Shown here one piece after another: positions 1-5,523 of a stretch of 9,750 nt of DNA. This stretch comes from Planctomycetota bacterium (GTDB lineage: Bacteria > Planctomycetota > Phycisphaerae > Sedimentisphaerales > Anaerohalosphaeraceae), in contig DAOVVQ010000145.1 in assembly GCA_030637065.1 (NCBI GenBank), forward strand, positions 1 through 9,750. Reading direction: 5' to 3'. How positions within the stretch are numbered: the first letter of the stretch is position 1; each line of letters opens with the position of its first letter. The notes beneath the pieces are model-generated. The model worked only from the letters and a program-made list of their open reading frames with translations, ran no database searches and was not told the DNA's origin. A program made the position numbers and the translations under genes.

Positions 1-73
1 GCTGAACCGTCGGCGCAGGCACTGCGCTGGAGAACTGACAGGCGCAAACAAGTATATTAGCAGTTTCAATCAT
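1..73 (-). CDS. Start of an unrecognised cysteine-bearing protein (partial, cut by window edge)
   Basis: A minus-strand frame opens with ATG at 73-71 and stays open to the window edge, giving 24 residues (MIETANILVCACQFSSAVPA followed by PTVQ). A G-rich ribosome-binding stretch, AGGGGGG (88-82), lies 8 bases upstream of the ATG, and the preceding propeller gene stops only 23 bases before. These points support a real next gene in the same operon. The fragment has a short hydrophobic strand followed by a Cys-x-Cys pair and no signal peptide, so a cytoplasmic protein is likely. I do not recognise the family. The early cysteines would suit an Fe-S or redox subunit, but 24 residues are too few to say more. 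Confidence 0.5.
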   Translation of the reverse strand, partial: MIETANILVCACQFSSAVPAPTVQ

Positions 74-81
74 CGGCTTTG

Positions 82-88
82 CCCCCCT
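82..88 (-). promoter_or_regulatory. Ribosome-binding site of the partial gene at 1-73
   Basis: AGGGGGG on the minus strand, 8 bases before the ATG at 73-71. It sits in the 23-base gap after the stop codon of the propeller gene and is the main reason for accepting the short frame at the left edge as a gene. Confidence 0.5.
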
Positions 89-96
89 CACGCGGG

Positions 97-1341
97 TCAG
101 TCGGCCTTTACATCAAGGCAGACCAGGTCTCCTTCGGCATTTCTGGCATATATCCTGCCATTGGCCATGACGGGCGCGGCCCAGCATCTGCCGGTGAGCA
201 CCTCTGCCTCCGATATCGGCTTATATCCGTCGGCGGTCAGTTCGGCAACTGCAAGATTGCCCTTTTCGCCAAGAACAATGAGCTTGTCTCCGGCGATGGT
301 TACACCACCCTGCCCGAATCCCTCCTGTGCCCATTTAATCTCGCCGGTACCCATATCCAGACACCTCAGTTCACCCTTTTCATCCGTTCCGTAGACAAAT
401 CCCTCCCACAATACGCATGGGTTCATCTTGTTGCGGATATTCTTATTCTGCCAGATCTGCTCGGCGCTGTTGGCCGATATTTTCAGCAATGCACTGCCGT
501 GGTCGTACCCCGAGGAGATGAACATCTTATCGCCCGAGACGATCGGGTCGGCTGCGTTTACATCGTATTTCGTCTCCCAGCCGAACCGCCACAATTCCTT
601 ACCGCTCTTTGCATCGAGGGCCAGGATGTCCTTCATACCTGCCAGCACAATGCACTTTTTCCCGTCGATGGTAAACGGCATTGCGGTCGAATATCCGCCC
701 GGCCCGGCGCTGCTCTTCCATATCAGGCTGCCGTCTTCTTTATTCAATGCCAGCCCCGCGCTCCCAGCGTTGAAGATGACCATTTTGTTTATAACGAACG
801 GCGAGCCGCTGATCCCCCACTTGGGCCGCTCAACACCGAAATCCGCCAGCAGGTCCGCCTGCCAGACGACCTTGCCGGTATCGGCATCGAGGCAGAAGGT
901 CTTGCCGTCCTTGCTGACATTATAGACCTTACCGCCCGAGACCGTCGGCGTCGCCAGTGTTCCGCCTTCGTAATACTTCGGGTCGAGCTGGTTGGCGTAT
1001 TTGTAACTCCATATCTCCTCTCCGGTCTCCGCATCGAAACAGAATATGATATCGTTTTCACCCTTGCTCTTGTCTTTTTTGCTCGCAGTGTTTCCGGTGG
1101 CGTAGGCCTTGCCATTGCTAACCGAAATACTGGAAAACCCGGTCCCTATCGAGGCCTTCCAAAGCACCTTCGGGCCGCTGTCGGGCCAGCTCGCATTCCA
1201 ATCGGATTCACCGGAAATGCCATTGTAGTCCGGCCCTCTCCAGTTCGGCCAGTCGCAGGCCCCAACGGGCGGACTCACCAGAGCAGCAACCAATAAAGAA
1301 AGGACGATCAGAAACGCGGTTTTGCTTTTGTACGGTTCCAT
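97..1341 (-). CDS. Exported PQQ-like beta-propeller protein (possible lipoprotein)
   Basis: A 414-residue protein of the PQQ-like (BamB/PQQ_2 type) beta-propeller class. A hydrophobic signal peptide (about residues 8-28) ends in V-G-A-C, so Cys29 could be a lipoprotein cysteine. The mature part opens D-W-P-N-W-R-G-P, a start typical of planctomycete propeller proteins. Blade motifs of the form DxxTGxxxW recur about seven times (for example FDAETGEEIW, LDADTGKVVW, LDAKSGKELW, LDMGTGEIKW), enough for a closed seven- or eight-blade ring. I see no heme motif and no vicinal Cys-Cys of PQQ alcohol dehydrogenases, so enzymatic PQQ use is not supported; a scaffold, binding or electron-transfer accessory role is likelier. 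The ATG at 1341-1339 is chosen over a TTG six codons upstream because AAGGAG lies 6 bases before it. It follows the flavoprotein gene after a 97-base gap and is the second such propeller in the operon. Confidence 0.88.
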   Translation of the reverse strand: MEPYKSKTAFLIVLSLLVAALVSPPVGACDWPNWRGPDYNGISGESDWNASWPDSGPKVLWKASIGTGFSSISVSNGKAYATGNTASKKDKSKGENDIIFCFDAETGEEIWSYKYANQLDPKYYEGGTLATPTVSGGKVYNVSKDGKTFCLDADTGKVVWQADLLADFGVERPKWGISGSPFVINKMVIFNAGSAGLALNKEDGSLIWKSSAGPGGYSTAMPFTIDGKKCIVLAGMKDILALDAKSGKELWRFGWETKYDVNAADPIVSGDKMFISSGYDHGSALLKISANSAEQIWQNKNIRNKMNPCVLWEGFVYGTDEKGELRCLDMGTGEIKWAQEGFGQGGVTIAGDKLIVLGEKGNLAVAELTADGYKPISEAEVLTGRCWAAPVMANGRIYARNAEGDLVCLDVKAD

Positions 1342-1347
1342 GGCAAT

Positions 1348-1353
1348 CTCCTT
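1348..1353 (-). promoter_or_regulatory. Shine-Dalgarno site that fixes the propeller gene start
   Basis: AAGGAG on the minus strand, 6 bases upstream of the ATG at 1341-1339. It lies inside any frame started from the TTG at 1359-1357, which argues that the TTG is not the start. It is the best-formed ribosome-binding site in the window, as might be expected for a gene set apart from its upstream neighbour by 97 bases. Confidence 0.7.
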
Positions 1354-1383
1354 GATCAATTTTGTTAATAAAATGACGTTTTT

Positions 1384-1408
1384 AGCCCAAACATCGCAGG
1401 TTTGAGCC
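1384..1408 (-). promoter_or_regulatory. Intergenic hairpin before the second propeller gene
   Basis: In the 97-base gap between the flavoprotein stop (1439) and the propeller ATG (1341), the minus-strand RNA can form a stem from GGCUCAAAC (1408-1400) and GUUUGGGCU (1392-1384) around a 7-base loop. All nine positions pair if two G-U wobbles are allowed; on the plus strand these become mismatches, so the fold favours the minus-strand transcript. No run of U follows, so it is not a classic terminator. It may stabilise or punctuate the mRNA. The remainder of the gap is AT-rich and shows no convincing promoter. Confidence 0.35.
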
Positions 1409-1438
1409 CGAATACTGTACCAAATTAGCCGTTTTGTG

Positions 1439-3007
1439 TCAAGGCTGGTCCTGCTGCTTCAAGGCCAGGGCACCCGTCGGGCAGGCTTTTGCGCACTGGC
1501 TGGCCGTGTCCCTTAGCCCCTCGGCGATCGTCCCATCGAAGGGGACAGAGACCTTGACACTAAAGCCCCTTCCAATATATGTCAGCCCGAGCGTTTCTTT
1601 CGCCCGAGCAGCGATCTGAATGCACAGGCCGCAGTCGATGCACTTGCCCTGCTCGAAGATGATCTCCGCATGGTCGTCCTGCCGGGTAAACGCCTTTCGC
1701 TCGCCGCTGTATCTGCCCGCCCTTGCGCCGTGCGATTGGGCATATATCCTGAGCTTGCAATCGTCCGGTTTTCGGCAGTCGCAGTGCATACACCGCCCAG
1801 CCTCGAGCCGGGCCTGCTCATCGGCCAAACCACTGTCACCTTCCGTCGGATCTACCCTTGCCTCCGTGCTAACGCCCTGCATGAAGTCTTCGATCCGGTC
1901 CGGGGCGATCTTCCCGATTTTGCTGTTAAATGGTTTAGCTATGCCCGTTACCTCCTGACCCATCACAAACTGGTCGATGGCGAAGGCTGCTTCTTTGCCG
2001 TCAGCAAGGGCCCGGATCGCGAGTTTGCGGTTGCGGACGGCGTCCCCTCCGGCGAATACGCCGGGCAGATTCGTCTGATAGGTCTTGTTGTCCGCGGCAA
2101 TCCCCTTTTGGCTGGGTTCGAGGCCAAAGCGTTTCGCATCGTCGGGCTTGATCGGGCCCACAGCTACGAATACGGCGTCAAAGTCCCTCCGCAATTCGTC
2201 AAAGCCGGCCCCGTCGATCTTTGACTGCCCTTTGAATTGTACTCCTAACTTAAAGACCATACCGATCTCCTTATCAAGAATATCCTGAGGCAATTCCTCT
2301 CGCCCGATCTCGTATTGCAGCATCCCGCCCGGCTTTTCGTGATCGTCGAAGATGGTGCAGGCGTATCCTCTCTGCAAAAGGTGGTACCCAGCCGCGAGAC
2401 CGGCTGGCCCAGCCCCTATAATGGCAATTTTTTTGCCGTTTGCCGACTTACAGCCCGGCATGTATGGATTTGCTGACTTGAGGTCTGCGTCGGCGGCGTA
2501 GCGTTTTAGCAAGCAGATCGAGACGCAGTCGTCGAAACTGTTCCTTCGGCAGACCTTTTGGCACGGCGCCGGGCAGATCCGGCCCAGAATTGCGGGCAGA
2601 GCGATGTCCCGCTTGATCGTCACGATCGCCTCAGCGAGTTCCCCCGCCTTGATCTGCCGGATCATCAGCGGAATATCCATCGTCGCCGGACATCCGATCT
2701 GGCACGGCCCCATGCAGTCGCCGAGGTGGTCGCTTAAGAGCAGTTCCAGTGCCGCCGTTCTCGCCTGGCGAACTTCGGGGCATTCGCTTTGAACCTTCAT
2801 GCCGTCCCTTACGACAGTGGCGCATGCCGGAACGAGTGAATTTGTCCCTTCGACCTTAACGACGCAGACCATGCAACTCGTCGACGGATCGCAATCCTTC
2901 AAAAAGCACATAGTCGGGATCTCAATACCCAGCTTCTCAGCGGCATCGAGAATGGTATCGCCGTTTTGGACCTCAATGTCCCGATTGTCGATTGTCAGTT
3001 TCAGCAC
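1439..3007 (-). CDS. NuoG-type [2Fe-2S] / GltD-like FAD / Fe-S fusion protein lacking the NAD(P)H subdomain
   Basis: A 522-residue cytoplasmic flavo-Fe-S protein. Residues 1-75 are a NuoG/HydA-type [2Fe-2S] ferredoxin (C34-x10-C45-x2-C48-x13-C62). Residues 92-160 match the GltD N-terminal Fe-S domain (C98, C102, C106-P; then GRICPAPCQKVC with C145, C149, C153). An FAD Rossmann motif GAGPAG is at 198-203, and the closing FAD motif PGVFAGGDA at 315-323. The NAD(P)H-binding subdomain that normally separates the inner 'DAVFxAxG' strand from the closing motif is absent: only about 30 residues join G284 to P315, where GltD relatives have well over 100. The C-terminus adds C406/409/411/417 and a ferredoxin-like CIDCGLC (456-462) with C505-x3-C509-P, probably one [4Fe-4S]. 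The GTG at 3007-3005 is the only reasonable start; an in-frame TAA lies just upstream. It lies 104 bases after the NuoEF fusion and probably supplies the third, NuoG/HydA-like, subunit. Confidence 0.85.
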   Translation of the reverse strand: MLKLTIDNRDIEVQNGDTILDAAEKLGIEIPTMCFLKDCDPSTSCMVCVVKVEGTNSLVPACATVVRDGMKVQSECPEVRQARTAALELLLSDHLGDCMGPCQIGCPATMDIPLMIRQIKAGELAEAIVTIKRDIALPAILGRICPAPCQKVCRRNSFDDCVSICLLKRYAADADLKSANPYMPGCKSANGKKIAIIGAGPAGLAAGYHLLQRGYACTIFDDHEKPGGMLQYEIGREELPQDILDKEIGMVFKLGVQFKGQSKIDGAGFDELRRDFDAVFVAVGPIKPDDAKRFGLEPSQKGIAADNKTYQTNLPGVFAGGDAVRNRKLAIRALADGKEAAFAIDQFVMGQEVTGIAKPFNSKIGKIAPDRIEDFMQGVSTEARVDPTEGDSGLADEQARLEAGRCMHCDCRKPDDCKLRIYAQSHGARAGRYSGERKAFTRQDDHAEIIFEQGKCIDCGLCIQIAARAKETLGLTYIGRGFSVKVSVPFDGTIAEGLRDTASQCAKACPTGALALKQQDQP

Positions 3008-3111
3008 TTCACACCGATTCGCTTAAAAAATGCACGTTATACGCGGTCTAATCTTTTGGCCTACAACAACTTACCAAACCTGCACCGCGAACTTAATTAA
3101 TACCATTGGTA
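3008..3111 (-). promoter_or_regulatory. 104-base intergenic gap with possible weak promoter
   Basis: Gap between the NuoEF fusion and the flavoprotein gene, the longest in the operon. On the minus strand it reads AT-rich first, then contains TATAAC (3041-3036), 28 bases before the GTG start, with a TTGTAG about 19 bases further upstream. This is a poor sigma-70-like match with an overlong spacer, and promoter rules in the presumed phylum are not well defined. No small ORF with a ribosome-binding site is seen. An internal promoter or mRNA processing site is possible but unproven. Confidence 0.22.
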
Positions 3112-3113
3112 TT
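3099..3113. repeat. 15-base perfect dyad AATACCA-T-TGGTATT
   Basis: The plus strand reads AATACCATTGGTATT: two 7-base arms with a single central base. It overlaps the TAA stop of the NuoEF fusion (3114-3112) and is followed at once by the palindrome TTAATTAA (3093-3100). One central base is too few for an RNA hairpin loop of this stem, so it is not a terminator. The form suits an operator for a dimeric regulator controlling the downstream part of the operon, but a chance AT-rich palindrome cannot be excluded. Confidence 0.3.
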
Positions 3114-5523
3114 ACTCAACCTTTATCGCATCTTCCGGGCATACGTTCCTGCACGTCCCGCAGCGGATGCATTTTTCGTTGTCAATTTCGTGTTTTTGGT
3201 ACGGCAGCATCCCGATCGCGTCAACCGGGCAGTGCTGGGCGCACAGTGTGCATCCGACGCAGTCATCGGTAACGGAGTACTCGATCAGCTCTTTGCATTT
3301 GCCCACGGGACAGCGGCCTTCGATGTGGGCTTCGTATTCGTCCCGGAAGTATTTTATCGTCGAGATCACCGGGTTCGGAGCCGTCTTGCCCAACCCGCAA
3401 AGGCTCCCCTTCTTGACCATCTCAGCCAGCTCCAAAAGCTGTTCGATGTCTCCCTTTTTCCCCTTGCCGTGGCAGAGTCGTTCGAGAATATCGAGCATTC
3501 TTTTGGTTCCTATGCGGCAGAATGTGCATTTTCCGCAGGACTGGTCTTGTGTAAACTCGAGGAAGTATCTGGCGATGTCGACCATGCAGTCGGTTTCGTC
3601 GAGTACGACCAGCCCGCCGGAGCCCATTATTGCCCCTGCTGCGATCAGCGATTCGTAGTCGACGGAGATGTCGGTCAACTCGGCGGGGACGCATCCTCCG
3701 CTGGGACCGCCTATCTGTACGGCCTTGAAGCGTTTGCCGCCATCGATACCACCGCCTATATCTTCGACGATCTGGCGGATTGTTATTCCCATAGGTACTT
3801 CTATCAGTGCTCCCCTTGCCACTTTGCCGGCGAGGGCAAAGACTTTTGTTCCTTTGCTCTTTTCGGTACCGAGTTTGGCGAACTCATCACCGGAGTTTCG
3901 CAGGATCCAGGGTACGAGTGCGTATGTCTCGGCATTATTTATGAGTGTGGGTTTGCCCCAGAGTCCGCTTTGGGCCGGATACGGCGGGCGAAGGCGCGGC
4001 ATTCCGCGGCGCCCTTCGATGCTGGCCATCAGTGCGGTTTCTTCGCCGCAGACAAATGCACCTGCGCCAGCGGCAATCTTAAGGTTCAGTGAAAAACCAT
4101 TGGCCTTGAACTGATCTGGCTTATCGCCGATGTAGCCATTCTCATAGCACTTGTCTATTGCCTGCTTCATTTGCTCCATGGCGAGGGGGTATTCGGCGCG
4201 GATATAGAAGTAGCATTCGGCGGCGCCAACGGCGTAAGCGGCGATTGCCACGCCTTCGATGATGCGGTATGGGCATGATTCCATGAGCATTCGGTCCATG
4301 AAAGCACCTGGGTCGCCTTCGTCACCGTTGCAGATGAGGTACTTCTTTTCACAGTCAGCTTGTCTTACTGTGGTCCACTTAAAGCCGGTGGGAAAGCCCG
4401 CTCCGCCTCTTCCGCGAAGTCCGCTCCTTTCCACCTGCTCGATTACCTCTTTGGGGCTCATTTGGTTGACGCATTTCTTCAGGGCCTCGAATCCGCCTCT
4501 TTCTGTGTATTCATCGAGGCTGACCGGCTCGATTACCGCGCAGTGTTCGGTGGCAATTTGTTTTTGCCGGTCGAAGAAGTCTGCGACAGGTTGGTCCCGG
4601 ACGTCGATCGCATAGCGTGTTATCGGCTGATCGCTTTCGTCGGTCAGGATGCTGTCTAAGGTGTGGGAGACGGTGCTCAATATCTTTCGGCCTATACCCT
4701 GTACGGTGAAGTGTCTTAGTATGATGGATCTGGCGTCCCGGGGTTCCACCCTGGCGTAGAGGTGCGACTTACCATCGGGCAATACTATCTCCAGAAGCGG
4801 GGTCTGGTAGCACATGCCTACACATCCGACCCGTTTGACCGTGGCCCGTATGCCGGTCTGGTCCAGTGCCTGAAGGGTCGCCTGATGGAGCTTTCCGCAT
4901 CCTCTTGATATGCAGCAGGAGTCCAGACTTATTCGAATCTCGCCGACGGGTGGTTTTTCGCTATCTTTTGTTTTTTGTTTTTTGCGATGGGCGGCTTTGG
5001 TCTCTGCGTGTCTGAGGAAATCGTTTACGACGGTGCTGACTGTGTCTACGGCCACATGGCCGTAGGTGATTTCGTCGATCTTCACCGCCGGCGCAAGCGT
5101 GCAGCAGCCTATGCATGCGATTCTTTCTACGGTAAAGAGACCCTGGTCGTCGGTGTCATTGCATGTGACTTTTTCTACGGTAAAGAGGCCCTGGTCATCG
5201 GTATCATTATCGCCGCTGATGCCCAGGTGACGTTTGAAGGCATCGTATACCCGCTCAGCCCCTTTGATGTGGCAGGCGGTGCCCACGCAGACGCTGATCA
5301 TGTACTTTCCGGCGGGCTTGTGTCTAAACTGGTTGTAGAAGGTCGAGACGCCCATGATGTCGGCGGGGGTGATTTCGGTAAGCTCGCAGACCAGTTCCAG
5401 GGCCGGCTGGGGCAGGTAGCCGTAGTTTGTCTGCAGTGCCTGGAGTATCCGGAGCACTTTATGTTTTTCGCGTCCGGTCTGCGAGATGCAGTCGCGAACG
5501 AATGTCAGATCGACCTGTTCCAT
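3112..5523 (-). CDS. NuoE-NuoF fusion (HydC-HydB type NADH-binding flavo-Fe-S subunit)
   Basis: An 803-residue cytoplasmic NADH dehydrogenase module. Residues 1-170 are a NuoE/HydC thioredoxin-like [2Fe-2S] domain (C79-x4-C84; C137-x3-C141). A basic linker (about 171-190) leads to a second thioredoxin-like [2Fe-2S] domain (C204-x4-C209; C234-x3-C238), as in HydB. The NuoF part has the FMN/NADH motifs GRGGAGFPTG (371-380), NGDEGDPGAFMDR (399-411) and GAGAFVCGEETA (486-497), then the N3-type [4Fe-4S] ligands C663/C666/C669/C709. The C-terminus is a two-cluster ferredoxin (C755/758/761/765 and C785/788/791/795). It should oxidise or reduce NAD(H) through FMN and pass electrons along the Fe-S chain. 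Homologues are usually two proteins; here they are fused. Residues 106-121 and 122-137 are a tandem duplication that copies the third cluster cysteine. The ATG overlaps the previous TAA by one base (TAATG), so translation is coupled. Confidence 0.93.
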   Translation of the reverse strand: MEQVDLTFVRDCISQTGREKHKVLRILQALQTNYGYLPQPALELVCELTEITPADIMGVSTFYNQFRHKPAGKYMISVCVGTACHIKGAERVYDAFKRHLGISGDNDTDDQGLFTVEKVTCNDTDDQGLFTVERIACIGCCTLAPAVKIDEITYGHVAVDTVSTVVNDFLRHAETKAAHRKKQKTKDSEKPPVGEIRISLDSCCISRGCGKLHQATLQALDQTGIRATVKRVGCVGMCYQTPLLEIVLPDGKSHLYARVEPRDARSIILRHFTVQGIGRKILSTVSHTLDSILTDESDQPITRYAIDVRDQPVADFFDRQKQIATEHCAVIEPVSLDEYTERGGFEALKKCVNQMSPKEVIEQVERSGLRGRGGAGFPTGFKWTTVRQADCEKKYLICNGDEGDPGAFMDRMLMESCPYRIIEGVAIAAYAVGAAECYFYIRAEYPLAMEQMKQAIDKCYENGYIGDKPDQFKANGFSLNLKIAAGAGAFVCGEETALMASIEGRRGMPRLRPPYPAQSGLWGKPTLINNAETYALVPWILRNSGDEFAKLGTEKSKGTKVFALAGKVARGALIEVPMGITIRQIVEDIGGGIDGGKRFKAVQIGGPSGGCVPAELTDISVDYESLIAAGAIMGSGGLVVLDETDCMVDIARYFLEFTQDQSCGKCTFCRIGTKRMLDILERLCHGKGKKGDIEQLLELAEMVKKGSLCGLGKTAPNPVISTIKYFRDEYEAHIEGRCPVGKCKELIEYSVTDDCVGCTLCAQHCPVDAIGMLPYQKHEIDNEKCIRCGTCRNVCPEDAIKVE
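5113..5208 (-). repeat. 48-base in-frame tandem duplication inside the NuoE domain
   Basis: Two adjacent 48-base units, 5113-5160 and 5161-5208, match at 42 of 48 positions. All six differences are transitions; three are silent and three change residues (K/R, V/I, T/A). They encode residues 106-121 (NDTDDQGLFTVEKVTC) and 122-137 (NDTDDQGLFTVERIAC). The second copy continues into the canonical C-x3-C of the NuoE [2Fe-2S] site, so C121 is the surplus cysteine. The sequence differences between copies argue against an assembly artefact. Confidence 0.95.

Noticed and set aside
79..1296. Long plus-strand ORF (405 codons) opposite the second propeller gene
   Set aside because: It mirrors the minus-strand gene, which has clear propeller repeats, a signal peptide and a ribosome-binding site. 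The antisense translation shows no domain and results from GC-rich codon use.
1342..1359. TTG start of the second propeller gene at 1359
   Set aside because: The AAGGAG site at 1353-1348 lies within this extension and is well spaced for the ATG at 1341, giving a normal signal peptide.
1384..1408. Rho-independent terminator after the flavoprotein gene
   Set aside because: The stem is plausible but is followed by mixed A-rich sequence with no U run, so it is listed only as a hairpin.
3106..4092. Plus-strand ORF of 328 codons opposite the NuoF region
   Set aside because: Antisense shadow of highly conserved NuoF and ferredoxin motifs on the minus strand; the protein has no recognisable features.
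3112..5523. Assigning the fusion to ordinary respiratory complex I
   Set aside because: The second thioredoxin-like [2Fe-2S] domain and the C-terminal two-cluster ferredoxin are HydB features, and no complex I membrane subunits occur in the window.
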